DNA from: Saccharomycopsis crataegensis | Taxonomy: Eukaryota > Ascomycota > Saccharomycetes > Ascoideales > Saccharomycopsidaceae | Assembly: GCF_037102585.1 (NCBI RefSeq) | Contig: NW_027043824.1 | Location: 434,001 to 498,000 of the forward strand | Length of the DNA stretch: 64,000 nt | Reading direction: 5' to 3' | In this document: one piece after another, positions 9,881-20,836 of the stretch | How positions within the stretch are numbered: the first letter of the stretch is position 1 | How the letters are laid out: every line of letters starts with the position of its first letter | Notes under the pieces: model-generated | The model's input: only the letters and a program-made list of their open reading frames with translations | Database searches by the model: none | Told to the model about the DNA's origin: nothing | Position numbers and translations under genes: made by a program

Positions 9881-10518
9881 TGCAATTGGTTATTATGATA
9901 TTGTTGTGATTGGCAGATCATCCGTCAAACAAGAATTTCTAAGCATCCGCCCAGATTTTTTTTTTTTGCCCATTGGCGCTTCTAAAGTGCGCTTAACAGA
10001 ATGACCTATTACCCGCACTGGCGTCTCCCAAATAGTGGGAAAAAAACAAACGAACACAAATTTTTTGTTGGTGGACGACAGTGAGTGTTATCACACTTAG
10101 TTACCCATCGTCTCTTCTTATTATTCTCAACAAGGTCGTCTGCTTTCTGTGCCTATTGAAAAGAAATACTAGATTATAAAGGTAAGTATCTGCCTCCCGA
10201 AATTGATTAACTCAATTGCCCCAGTTGGTTGTCTTTGCTTCCACTTTTGTTATTTTTTTTTCGTGTTTAATATTAACCGTATCTCTAGAAAGAAGGCAAA
10301 ACACACGGTATCGACCAAAACATATCCTCAGCGTGCGTTACTTGACTAGAGAAATAAAATAAAATTCATCTCATAGAAAATTCCAATTTCTAGTCAAGTT
10401 TTGTAATATTCACAAAAGAGGTTGTATTAATTCGTCGTGTCTTGTTAGTCAGATCAAAAGAAAAAATTACACCTAAATTATCTCCTTTGGGATTGCACTC
10501 CCTCCAAAATCATAATTC
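9881..10518. promoter_or_regulatory. Divergent ILM1 / CDC39 promoter
   Basis: A Reb1-type TTACCCG occurs at 10009-10015, with T-rich tracts near 9957-9967 and 10251-10261. A GTAAGT at 10182, a TATTAAC at 10271-10277 and a CTCTAG ending at 10288 form a plausible 5'-leader intron of CDC39, listed separately. Confidence 0.4.
10182..10288 (+). other. Candidate 5'-UTR intron of CDC39
   Basis: The sequence starts GTAAGTATC, has TATTAAC eleven bases before a CTCTAG acceptor, and is pyrimidine-rich in between. All three splice signals are in order at a typical yeast spacing, about 230 bp upstream of the CDC39 ATG. The branch motif is not the perfect TACTAAC, and no transcript evidence is available here. 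Confidence 0.35.
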
Positions 10519-13500
10519 ATGAATAGTAAAACTCAGAAGAAGAAAACTAACAATAAGAACAACTCAACCACACAAACTAGTTCTAATAGTTCTCCTGCAT
10601 TGTCCTCCAGTATCTTCAGCTCAGAATATTCTTCTTCGTTAACCAAAATTGTTGCTGATCAAATTTCTATTCTTGCCACCACAGTAACTGTTGAAACCGT
10701 TGGAAAGACTTTTGACAAAATCCACCACTTGTGTGAGACCCACAATCCTCTTTACGATACATATCTTGCTCAATTGATTGCTTATTGCACCGTTGTGCTA
10801 GAAAAACTTGAAAAATCAAACAACAAGGCTATTTTTAGTTTATTAACTGAGGAATTAAACTTCATCTCTGAGAACCCATCATACTATCAACGTGTGGTCC
10901 CAGCTTTTGAAAAGAATAAAGACATTCTTGAATCTGTTCCTTTTATAAAATTTTTTGGTAGTACCAGATTATTACAAACACAAAAAGTTCTATTTGCCTC
11001 TTTGTTTGCCAAGTCATCAATCAACTCCTTTGAAAAAGAAGTGAAACAGATTCTTGATAAATCAGTCCCTGAATTAATTAATTTAATTGGCGACAAACAA
11101 TTCATAGGTCACAAATTTGATAATCCGGACGTTTTATTTGCTTTCTTGAAAGTTTATTTTGATTCAGAAGTATTTTCGTTCAGTCAAAAGCTCATTATTG
11201 CAAATTATACCTATAAAAGATTTGAAGATCAAAACAATATCCCACAAAACATCGAGGCTCTCGTTAGCACATTATTCAATAAATTATCAAAAATGCCAAT
11301 AAAGAATTTGTTGTCTCAAACAAATCCAGAATTGGTTTCTGTGGATTATATTTTCAACATAGTGGCTGGTATCCAAGATCAAGATGGAATTAATGACGCT
11401 ATTTCCATAATATTGTCAGAAATATTGGTTCCTGGCTCTCAAAATTTATCTAATAGCCCAGCAACACCTACAGCTTTGGCGGCGTCTAATATCCACGAGG
11501 CCTCTAGTAAAGGTATGCAATTGCGTAATGTTCTTGGCTCATCGCTCAAAGCTCAAGCAAACTGGCCAGAAGTTTGGAATCTCGTTAAAAAAAGTTTTGA
11601 TGAATTTTATTCAAACAACAAAAATCAATCAAAGCCAACTTTGGTATCATTGAATCAGTTATTCTTTTCGTTACCATCAGAAGATATTATTGATTTATTT
11701 TTTCAACATGATTTCCATTGGAATTTAACAGTGCCATTGTATTATTTGCTACATCAATTTACACAAGAGAATAGATGTTACCAGTTCAAGAACTTGGCTT
11801 CAGTCTTTGCTAATGTCCCATTCCTTCCACCAAATTTGTTGACAATTTCTTCCAACACTATAATGCGTTTCCTCAATGTAACTAAATTCTTCCTCAATTC
11901 GGTGCTTACTCCAGGAACTGAGTTGCCACCAGAAATGAGTGAATTGTTTAATAGTGATGTGAAGCAACATTCAGAATGTATTGTATTTACCATTTTGAAT
12001 ACCCCTAGAAATGCAAACTCCTTGGAATTGTTGGAAAGCCTTTTACTCGCATGGTTGCAGGATGGCTCTGTTTACTTGCCAGTGGCGTTGAAAAAGTTCT
12101 CTGAATCTGACCCAAATCAATTTTTGACGGTTTTATCTCATTATTTGAACCAGAAGGAAGTCAATGTGGATAAGATGGTCCCATATTTATTACAACTTAA
12201 CATGATGGAAGGCTTGTTGACTAATTCGGCCAAATCGATTCAAAATTTTAGACTCTGGTTGAGTTTTGCCACAAAAGCAGTCCATCAGGGATGGAATAAT
12301 TTCATTCCACTAGTTCGTAATTACTTTAGCGCCAATCCACAACTCCAGGGTGAAGCTTTAACTGAATTACTTCTATTTTTGCTTAGTGAAGCCAAAAGTG
12401 AATATGATTACTCCCAAACAGGCCAAACTGACCCTGCCCATAATTCTTTAAGTTTAGTGTTTGTTCATGAATTGTTGACGTTTGTTGGTGATTACAAAGA
12501 TATTTCGGCTCAACAACTTTCTGAAGCAAGGGCAGTTCAAAAACAATGTTTATCAGCGTATCCAAGGTTAATCAACTTTGGCTATGGCCATGATGAAGCT
12601 ATTCTAGCAAACGTTGTTAATAATCAATCGACTAATACATTCCCTTTGCAAGTCGAATCTGAAATGAAGAATTATTATCAAAGAATGTATAATGGAGCCA
12701 TGGAAATCACTGAGGTGGTTAAAATCTTGCAATCTTTGAAAGATTCAAATGTCCCTTATCAGCAAGATGTATTTGCTTGTATGATCCACTCCTTATTGGA
12801 TGAATATAGATTTTTCAGAGAATATCCAATTGATGCATTACAAAAGACTTCCATATTGTTTGGTTCATTGATCAACTATCGGTTAATTGATGGTGTGACT
12901 TTATCCCTTGCTTTGAGCTTTATTTTGGAAAGTGCTAGAGAGTCCCCTGAATCCAATATGTTTAAATTTGCTGTTCAGGCATTGATGTCAGCTAGACCTC
13001 GTTTACCTGAATTCTCGCAATATTGCGAAGCCTTGTATGGTATTGCTGGTTTGAGACTTCAACCAAAGGTTTTCCAAGTTGTGGAACAAGCTGTGAAGGG
13101 TGAGATTGGTACAAAGGAACTGCTGCCAATGATTAAAAATGCAGCTGCTTCAAAGAATGATGGCAGTAAAGAGGGCGAATTATTTAAGGCCGTCAGAACC
13201 CATGTTGATTTCTTTGAGAACATTCCCCAAGAAGAACCAAGTGAAGAAAATTCTGATAAAATCTTATTTGTTGTCAATAATATCACTACTGAAAACTTAA
13301 GTGAAAGAGTTGGTGCCATCAAACAAGCTCTTTCCAAACGTAATTTCGAATGGTTTGCAAATTATCTTGTTGCCTCTAGAGCAAAAGTTGAACCAAATTA
13401 TCAAAATTTGTATTGCAGTTTAGTGGTAGCAATTAATTCTCCGTTGTTGGAACAATATGTTTTGCTGGTGACCTATAAGCAAATTTCTAAGTTATTGAAC

Positions 13501-16500
13501 TACAATAGCGAGTCTGTTAATGAAAGGGCTTATTTAAAAAACTTGGGCTCTTGGTTGGGTAAAATTACTTTGTCCAGGGATAAACCAATCTTGCGTGATA
13601 ATATCTCATTCAAAGACTTGTTGATTGAAGGTTACCTTGCAGAGAAAATGACTCTTACAATTCCATTTGTCTGTAAAGTTCTAGATCAAGTTGTTTCAGG
13701 CAAAATTTTTAGACCTCCAAACCCTTGGACTTTAAGCATTATTGAGCTATTAGTTGAATTTTATAAGACTTCCAATTTGAAGCTCCAATTGACTTTTGAA
13801 ATCGAAGTTTTGCTTAACGCATTGCAATTGAAGGTCGGTGATATTGAGGTCCGCGGTTTATTGAAGAATTCCAAGGAAGAGTTGAAGGAGCTTGTTTCTG
13901 GACATTTGAAACCTGTGGGTGATATTTTGGCTTCGTTACAGCAAATCACAGATATTGATTCCCAAAATCCCCTTACATTACTCGCTCAACAGCAACAACA
14001 ACAACTTCAAGCACAAATGAAACTCAGACAACAACAGCAACAACAATTCCCAGCCCAAATTCCTGGTCAATTGACACAAGCTCATTTTGCTCAGCAACAG
14101 CAACAATTGCGTCAGCAACAACAGCAACAACAACAACAACAACAGCAACAGCAACAACAGCAGCAGGCTTCTATTAGTACAACTGGAGTTACTGAAGCTA
14201 ACATCCAGGATGTCAATAACAACTTAACTTTGATGCTTGAAAACTTCATCAATAACTTGTCCGGTAAAACATACATTCAACTTCATCCTAACGTGAAACG
14301 TCTTTTCCAAAGTGCTTTTAATAGGGCTATTCGTGAAGTTTTGCCACCTGCTGTAGATAGAGCTGTTAGTATTTCTGTGAACACAGCGCATACTTTGGTG
14401 CTAAAGGATTTTGCTTTGGAAGGTGATGAAAATAAGTTAAGAAGATCTGCCGCCAATACAGTCAGAGGAGTCTCTCAATACTTGGCTAAGGTCTTTTCAA
14501 GGGATTTATTGTTGAAAAATATTGGAGAAAGCGTTGCTAATTCTTTGGGTCAAAATGTCGTCACTGCTGATCCTCAAGTAATTGAGCAAATGTTGATGCT
14601 GGTTATTAGTGATAATATCGATGGTGCCTGTCAAATAATTGAGATAGCTGCCATGGAAAAGGCTACAGTGGAAATGGATGAAGCTTTACGCCCTGCTCTT
14701 TTTGCTCGTCGTCAACATAAAATTGATAAACCTGGTCAACCATTTGTTTCTCCAAATATATCAAGATGGGCCCTTGTTTATCCACAACCTTTAGGTTTGT
14801 CTCCAAATGGTGTTACTAATGAGCAATTGCAAGTTTATGAAGAGATAGGCAGATTGAGCTTAGTTAATCAACAAGCTGCTGCAATGAGAGTTGCGGAACA
14901 ACCTAACCAATTCCAACAACAACAAGTTGCTGCTGGCACCCCAGGTCAGATCCCAGGTCGTCAAATTCTACCATCTAATGCTGGCCCACAAGCTGTTGAT
15001 ACCGTCACTGTTGGCGCAGTCGCAGGCGAAATCGATCAAGCTGCTGCTCAAAACATCTTTGCCCAATCTGTCGCTTATTTGCAGCAATTACTTGAAGCCT
15101 TATTAAAGACTTTAGCTGAAAGTCAGGATAGCCATTTGGTTGAACTTTCAACGGAACATCCTGTTAAGAATGTTTTGGCCCAAATTTTGAATATTTGTGC
15201 GAAAAACCTTGGTCCAGCTAGTGATGAGATTTACGTTAAAGTTGCCCAATTTACTGTCAATGCTTTATTTACTGCTGCCGAAACAACTCTTTCCCGTGAA
15301 ACCTTGGTTTATCTTTTGAATAAATTGTGCGAACTTTCTCCTTCTACTGCGAAAGATGCTAGCTGGTGGTTAGTTTATGCCGAAGATGATAGAAAATACA
15401 ACTCCAAGATTATGAGTGCCTTGCTTAAGGTTGGTTTAATTGTTCCATCTGATCTAGATGCATCTCTTTGCAAGGCCATTGTCGGTGGCAAGAATGAAGT
15501 GGTAATCAAATTTGCTTGCGATTTGATCAATGAAACTTTGTTAGCTGAAGAGCCATTTTGTTTGAGAACCGATTTCGCTGCCACTATTGATAAATTGAGT
15601 GGATTGGTGAAATCTAATGAGATTACGGAAGAGTATGCTGTAAAGTTGGTTGATAGACTCAATGAATCTCCTGTGCCAATTTTGAAGACTGGATCCGATG
15701 AAAAGATACCTGTCGCCTCTCAAATGGGTTATATTTTTGTTGAATGGATGAGATTGTTGCAACACAGTAATTTGGATGATAAGTTGTTGTATGTGTTCAT
15801 TTATCAAATGGCAAAGAATGGTGTCTTATCTAAACCAGAGTATATGTCTGTGTTTTTCAGAACTGCCACTGAAATTTCTGTTTCCTCATTTTTGGAGGAT
15901 GGCTTCCCATATAGTAAAAATGAGGATAACGATGTTTTTGTTGGAACTGATGCGTTATCCAAATTGATTATAAAGGTATTGATTACCCAGGGAGACGATG
16001 CCCAAAGGAGACTTCTTTACTTGCGTCAAATTTTGACAATCATTACATTGGTGCTCAACAAGGACCATGAAAAGAATCCTGATACCTTCAATGAAAGACC
16101 ATACTATAGAATTTTCTCTACTTTGCTAAGTGAATGGTCTGATGTTCGCCTTAAATTGAGTAAAATGGAAGAAGGTGAGGAAAAGAGTTCTTTGCTTGAA
16201 TTTGACAAAGGTTTCTACTTATTAATGGCTGATTTCTTCAACATTTTCCAACCAATTGCCTACCCAGGTTTCACTTTTGCTTGGATCACTTTGATTTCCC
16301 ACCGTATGTTCTTACCAAATATTATCGAGTTGCCAAACAAGGAAGGATGGAAGAAACTCAGTTTGCTTCTTGTTGTCGCCCTTAGGTTTGCTTCTGTCAA
16401 TATTAAAGGTAAGGTTGTTCCACCAATTATCAGTGTTATCTACAAAGGTTTGGTTAGAATTTTCACTGTTATTTTGCATGATTATCCAGAGTTTTTTGTC

Positions 16501-17325
16501 GAATACCATTATCCATTGTCTTATTCCACACCTGCTTCCTTTGTGCAGTTGAGAAATATTGTTTTGGCAGCATTCCCAAAGAATAGCACTATGCCTGACC
16601 CATTTACTAGTGGCTTGAAAGTTGAAAAATTGCCAGGCATTGTTGATATTCCACCAGTTGCTATCAATCCAGGTAATGATCTCTTGAAGGCTGGTTTGAA
16701 AAAGCCTGTTGATAATTATTTGCGTATTCCAAGCCATTCTGCCTTCAAATCAATTTTAGCTGGTCTCAAGTTAGCTGCTCCTATTGAAAAAGGTGGTATT
16801 GGATTTGACATTACCAATGTGGATGTTAAATTGATCAATGCCTTAGTATTGTTTAGTGGTATCAGTGCTATAGAAGAACGCCGTAATAACACTGCAGAAT
16901 TCAATCCAAAATCCTCACAAGTTGCTCTTTTGTCTAACCTTTTGCAAGACGATTCTATCGAATTGCAATACCAGGTTTTGTCTGCGATTGTTAACCAACT
17001 TAGATATCCTAACGCTCTTACACATTGGTTCAGCTGTGCGATAATTTATTTCTTCAGCTCATCATCTTTGTGGAACAATAAAAAGTCCACCATTCAACAA
17101 TTGATTACCAGAGTTTTGTTGGAGAGACTCATTGTCCATAGACCTCATCCATGGGGTGTTACTATTACCTTGATTGAATTGTTAACAAATTCTGCGTATG
17201 GCTTTTTCGATTTGCCATTCACCAAAGAATTACCAGAGTTGCAGAAATTGTTTACTGTCTTGGGCAATCATGTTGCCTTTGCCACTTCATCTTCTGCGGC
17301 GGCCACTTCTACCGAACCATCATGA
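10519..17325 (+). CDS. CDC39: CCR4-NOT scaffold Not1/Cdc39
   Basis: A single 2268-residue ORF encodes the Not1 scaffold, which organises the deadenylase and ubiquitin-ligase modules of the CCR4-NOT complex. The N-terminal half is helical HEAT-like. A MIF4G-like CAF1-binding segment around residues 980-1130 includes LKNLGSWLGKITLSRDKPI, FRPPNPWTLSIIELL and LTFEIEVLLNAL. Glutamine-rich tracts at about 1157-1216 (DNA 13988-14166) separate it from the CN9BD/DUF3819 segment (about 1250-1400), and the NOT-module C-terminal domain covers roughly 1880-2250. The glutamine tracts mix CAA and CAG, so they are not pure repeats. Only four in-frame CTG codons were found (residues 868, 869, 983, 1361). Length is close to the 2108 residues in S. 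cerevisiae. Confidence 0.95.
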   Translation: MNSKTQKKKTNNKNNSTTQTSSNSSPALSSSIFSSEYSSSLTKIVADQISILATTVTVETVGKTFDKIHHLCETHNPLYDTYLAQLIAYCTVVLEKLEKSNNKAIFSLLTEELNFISENPSYYQRVVPAFEKNKDILESVPFIKFFGSTRLLQTQKVLFASLFAKSSINSFEKEVKQILDKSVPELINLIGDKQFIGHKFDNPDVLFAFLKVYFDSEVFSFSQKLIIANYTYKRFEDQNNIPQNIEALVSTLFNKLSKMPIKNLLSQTNPELVSVDYIFNIVAGIQDQDGINDAISIILSEILVPGSQNLSNSPATPTALAASNIHEASSKGMQLRNVLGSSLKAQANWPEVWNLVKKSFDEFYSNNKNQSKPTLVSLNQLFFSLPSEDIIDLFFQHDFHWNLTVPLYYLLHQFTQENRCYQFKNLASVFANVPFLPPNLLTISSNTIMRFLNVTKFFLNSVLTPGTELPPEMSELFNSDVKQHSECIVFTILNTPRNANSLELLESLLLAWLQDGSVYLPVALKKFSESDPNQFLTVLSHYLNQKEVNVDKMVPYLLQLNMMEGLLTNSAKSIQNFRLWLSFATKAVHQGWNNFIPLVRNYFSANPQLQGEALTELLLFLLSEAKSEYDYSQTGQTDPAHNSLSLVFVHELLTFVGDYKDISAQQLSEARAVQKQCLSAYPRLINFGYGHDEAILANVVNNQSTNTFPLQVESEMKNYYQRMYNGAMEITEVVKILQSLKDSNVPYQQDVFACMIHSLLDEYRFFREYPIDALQKTSILFGSLINYRLIDGVTLSLALSFILESARESPESNMFKFAVQALMSARPRLPEFSQYCEALYGIAGLRLQPKVFQVVEQAVKGEIGTKELLPMIKNAAASKNDGSKEGELFKAVRTHVDFFENIPQEEPSEENSDKILFVVNNITTENLSERVGAIKQALSKRNFEWFANYLVASRAKVEPNYQNLYCSLVVAINSPLLEQYVLLVTYKQISKLLNYNSESVNERAYLKNLGSWLGKITLSRDKPILRDNISFKDLLIEGYLAEKMTLTIPFVCKVLDQVVSGKIFRPPNPWTLSIIELLVEFYKTSNLKLQLTFEIEVLLNALQLKVGDIEVRGLLKNSKEELKELVSGHLKPVGDILASLQQITDIDSQNPLTLLAQQQQQQLQAQMKLRQQQQQQFPAQIPGQLTQAHFAQQQQQLRQQQQQQQQQQQQQQQQQQASISTTGVTEANIQDVNNNLTLMLENFINNLSGKTYIQLHPNVKRLFQSAFNRAIREVLPPAVDRAVSISVNTAHTLVLKDFALEGDENKLRRSAANTVRGVSQYLAKVFSRDLLLKNIGESVANSLGQNVVTADPQVIEQMLMLVISDNIDGACQIIEIAAMEKATVEMDEALRPALFARRQHKIDKPGQPFVSPNISRWALVYPQPLGLSPNGVTNEQLQVYEEIGRLSLVNQQAAAMRVAEQPNQFQQQQVAAGTPGQIPGRQILPSNAGPQAVDTVTVGAVAGEIDQAAAQNIFAQSVAYLQQLLEALLKTLAESQDSHLVELSTEHPVKNVLAQILNICAKNLGPASDEIYVKVAQFTVNALFTAAETTLSRETLVYLLNKLCELSPSTAKDASWWLVYAEDDRKYNSKIMSALLKVGLIVPSDLDASLCKAIVGGKNEVVIKFACDLINETLLAEEPFCLRTDFAATIDKLSGLVKSNEITEEYAVKLVDRLNESPVPILKTGSDEKIPVASQMGYIFVEWMRLLQHSNLDDKLLYVFIYQMAKNGVLSKPEYMSVFFRTATEISVSSFLEDGFPYSKNEDNDVFVGTDALSKLIIKVLITQGDDAQRRLLYLRQILTIITLVLNKDHEKNPDTFNERPYYRIFSTLLSEWSDVRLKLSKMEEGEEKSSLLEFDKGFYLLMADFFNIFQPIAYPGFTFAWITLISHRMFLPNIIELPNKEGWKKLSLLLVVALRFASVNIKGKVVPPIISVIYKGLVRIFTVILHDYPEFFVEYHYPLSYSTPASFVQLRNIVLAAFPKNSTMPDPFTSGLKVEKLPGIVDIPPVAINPGNDLLKAGLKKPVDNYLRIPSHSAFKSILAGLKLAAPIEKGGIGFDITNVDVKLINALVLFSGISAIEERRNNTAEFNPKSSQVALLSNLLQDDSIELQYQVLSAIVNQLRYPNALTHWFSCAIIYFFSSSSLWNNKKSTIQQLITRVLLERLIVHRPHPWGVTITLIELLTNSAYGFFDLPFTKELPELQKLFTVLGNHVAFATSSSAAATSTEPS

Positions 17326-17708
17326 TCCTCTTCTTCTTTAGGTGTTAATGATGATTGATTGATGACATTTTATACGTTATTGTTTTATTTGCATGATTTG
17401 ATTTTCTTAGTTTTTTTTTTCTTGTTTGTTTGTTTTTGTTTTCCTACTCTGTTTCGATTATTTCTTGTATGATATATTTATTATTTTCTGAGTTATATAA
17501 ATTAATGCTCATTTTTATGTCTGCTTAATTAATGAATACTACTACTCTTATAGATCTGATACGGGGCGCGGGTAATCTTGCAACCTGTGATTTTTTAGAA
17601 TCACAAAAATACGAAAATAGCTGAGATACGCATGAAAAACAAGACAGAAAGAAAAAAACACATAGCCTAGTCCAAAAGTCGATACCCAGCTAACAGACAA
17701 CCAATATC
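17326..17708. other. CDC39 3' region and CDC50-family promoter
   Basis: AT-rich spacer between two + strand genes with T runs after the CDC39 stop, typical of a 3' end region. No gene or distinctive motif is apparent. Confidence 0.3.
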
Positions 17709-19001
17709 ATGAACTTCTTGCGAAAAAGAAGGGGAGACGACGACTCAGGGTTAGTGGATGAAAACTCCAGGCATAAATCAAAAAAACCTGCCAATACTGC
17801 CTTCAAACAACAGAGATTGAAATCATGGCAGTAAGTACCCATCATAATAAGTAGAAGAGACATTATTATAATAATGACAGCAAAAAAGAGAGTGATTTTT
17901 TTACTGACAATTTTTAGACCGATTTTAACTCCTAAATCTGTTTTACCATTGTTGTTGGTAATAGCAGTGATTTTTGCGCCATTGGGGATCGTGATGTTGC
18001 TAGCATCATACAATGTTCAGCAAATAGTAATAGATTATTCGAAATGTAGCTCTCTTGCAACAAGCTCTTACAACTCAATCGGCAAAAAATATTACACCCA
18101 GCATTTCAAGCAGTCTTCTAATACTTCTCCATCTTGGAAGATCACCAACAAGACAGTGACTGTTGATCTGGATAATAGCTATGACACGCAGGTTTGCAGT
18201 ATCCAATTCACCGTCCCAAACTCGATAGATGGCCCTATTTATATGTACTATAAGTTAACAAATTTTTACCAGAATCACAGAGAATACGCCAACAGTTATG
18301 ATTTGTCACAGCTAAAAGGTGTAGCGGTGTCTGCTGGTGATGTGAGCAGTGAATGCTCTCCATTGGCTAAAAATTCGGAAGGCAAAGCTTATTATCCATG
18401 TGGTTTGATTGCGAACTCTTACTTCAATGACACTTTCAGTTCTCCAGTATTGTTAAATCCCCAAGGATCAGAAAGTGAGCAAAACTACACGATGTCCACC
18501 ACGGGAATTTCATGGTCCTCAGATGTTAATATGTATAAAAACACCGAATACTCCCCATCAGACGTTGTTCCGCCTCCAAACTGGCATAAAAGGTATCCAA
18601 ATGGGTACACCGATCTGAACATGCCAGATATTTCCCAAGATGAGCTCTTTCAAAATTGGATGAGAGTCGCGGGGTTGCCAAGTTTCATGAAGCTTGTGGG
18701 CAAGAACACCAACGATACTCTTGACGATGGTAATTATAGAGTAGATATCGAATTGAATTATCCAACCAGCATATTTGGTGGTAAGAAATACTTTGTCTTG
18801 ACCACAAACAGTGTTCTTGGGGGCAGAAATCTCAGTTTGGGTATTGCTTATCTTGTTACCGCTGCGATTTGCGTATTGTTCGGTATAATATTCCTAATGA
18901 AGCAAATTATTAGTCCAAGAAAGATTGGTGATAACAAGTACTTGGATTTCAATAAAGGTGAACAAGCTGGTGGTGGGCGTGGATTCAGAGATATCCTATG
19001 A
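17709..19001 (+). CDS. CDC50: Cdc50/Lem3-family flippase subunit (spliced)
   Basis: Two exons, 17709-17830 and 17918-19001, give a 401-residue protein. The 87-nt intron has GTAAGT, a TACTGAC branch site (17902-17908) and TTTTTAG. Splicing joins ...AFKQQRLKSW to QPILTPKSVLPLL, exactly the conserved N-terminal block of Cdc50 ([23 protein letters not shown]). One membrane segment lies near residues 47-70 and another near the C-terminus (about 350-372); the large lumenal loop contains YYKLTNFYQNHREY and the WMRVAGLPSFMKLVGKN block. Cdc50/Lem3/Crf1 proteins are obligate partners of P4-ATPase lipid flippases. The N-terminal block favours Cdc50 over Lem3. Two in-frame CTG codons (18168, 18615) occur at positions that are polar in relatives. 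Confidence 0.88.
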
Positions 19002-19363
19002 TTTTATTTATTGTTATTATTTTTTTCCGAGTATTTATATAAATATATACTTTGTTTTTCATATGAATTCTCATTTTGCTCTACATATAAATTACTCCAA
19101 AAGAAAAAAAAATGACTCTTCAATTTGTTCTTTTACAACTAATATAGTAGTGGCTATATCTTTGACAAATAATTACATTTATAAAAATCAATTAGATCTC
19201 CATGGCGTACCGAATATAAATTTATAGGTTTTTGTTTATTATTTGATTTATGATTTGTTAGAAAGATACTCATTTCTGTTGTTTTTTTTTGTTGTTTTTA
19301 ATCATGAAATGCTCAATCACCCAACCATTATTGGATCACAAAAGAAATTTTAGTTCATCAAGT

Positions 19364-20311
19364 TTAGTGGTGGTGGGTTGGCTTGAGTTCTTCGACGACA
19401 AACCAGTCATCACCAAGAGCTTCAGCTTCAGCGGCTGGGGTAGCACCTTCGGTTTCGACTTCAGCAGCTTCGTAAGCAGAAATGTCGGTGGTAATATCAC
19501 CTTCAACTTCTGGGCTCTTTGGGGAAACTGGCAATTTCCAGGCCTTAGTGGCAGCGGCAGCGTCAGCGGCACTGACAACAGCTGGCTTGAAAGACTTCAA
19601 TTCAGAAACGTACAAGTCACTGATCAAGTTTCTTCTGGCTGGAGCAGAGGAGAAAGCTCTGACAGAAACATTTCTAGCAACGTTGACCTATCAAAAACTG
19701 TTAGTAATTAGATCAATATATATATCCAAGATAAATATAATAAGGGAATTCGAATATAATAATAAAAATTGAAATCCTCCAATTCATTTCTGATTGCAAT
19801 CATTTGAGTTAATCAATGGGAAATATAACCCATGCCATCTTTCCACTCTTTGTTTTCTCTTTTCTGTCAGTCTCTTTCTCGCTCTCTTCTTTAACGTCGT
19901 TCCCTTATTCAAATACTATTCAATTCAATGCCTTATCTTGACTCCCATATGTACTGGTGATAGTAATCCAAATAAGCAAGGCCTATCTCTTTCCCTTTCT
20001 CTTTCTCTCTGTATTGTGCGCACCCCCTGCCTCTGGGAGCTCCTCTACCTTTATGAGTATAATCAATTATACTTCATTCTATCCTCTATTAATCAATATT
20101 CCCATTATATTACCCATTTTTCACATTATTATATTCTGAGAATTCCTTGATACCCAGAGTTTTCTTTGTTCCTCCTTCATTTAAAAAAACTTCCACCCAG
20201 CCCTATTGATCCACGACAAATAACCAAATGATTGCAAAACAAAAAAAAATGACGATATTCCCTGTTTCTAATCCCACTTACAGTTGATCTTCTTGCTACT
20301 TGGAACAACAT
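19364..20311 (-). CDS. ATP14: ATP synthase subunit h (spliced)
   Basis: I assemble two exons on the - strand: a 30-nt first exon (20311-20282) encoding MLFQVARRST, and a second exon (19687-19364) starting VNVARNVSVRAFSSAPARRN. The 594-nt intron (20281-19688) begins GTAAGT, has a perfect TACTAAC (19706-19700) and ends GATAG. Together they make a 117-residue protein with a mitochondrial presequence, then LISDLYVSELKSFKP and an acidic tail with DDWFVVEEL, matching yeast Atp14 (IQDLYLRELKDTK ... EEDWLVLDD). Subunit h is a peripheral stalk component of mitochondrial F1Fo ATP synthase. The start exon is inferred from splice signals and presequence character. It is convergent with the CDC50-family gene. 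Confidence 0.8.
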
Positions 20312-20836
20312 TCTGGAATATTTATATGCTTTTAGTAATGGATAGTGGCATCTACTAAAACAAACTGCTCATGTCGCCAACTATTATTTTTTCGATAATT
20401 CACAGTGTGAGGTTTGCAAGGTCCGGGTAGCCGCTTCTCTACATTTTGTTGTAATTTGATTCGCCCTAGTAATTGAAGGTGCGTGCAGTATAAAATGTGC
20501 GTTAATTACTAAACAGCGACCATAAAAACAAATTATAGTCTGTATACTCGGGGAATAACAATGTGGATTATAATAATACAAAACAGGTAGATAATAAACT
20601 CGACAAAAGCGTATATAATAAATAGGAATGAAAAAAAAAAATGAAACGAAATATAAAGTAATCAAAATTTAGAAAAAGAAAAAGGAGAATATAAGTAGGT
20701 GATCTAAATTTTAAATGACAAAAAGAGAAAAAAATAAAAAAATAGTAAGATAAAAAAGGTATAAAATAATTGGAATAAATTGTAAAAGAAGAAAATTCAA
20801 CTAAAAAACAAATGGAAAATCTTTTATACATAGAAC
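20312..20836. other. MYO2 3' region and ATP14 promoter
   Basis: AT-rich spacer between MYO2 (ending at 20837) and the ATP14 first exon, both on the - strand. A-rich stretches dominate 20590-20820. I see no gene. Confidence 0.3.

Noticed and set aside
14891-15106. ORFs in other frames or on the opposite strand of CDC39 and MYO2
   Set aside because: They lie wholly inside long conserved coding genes and show no homology of their own.
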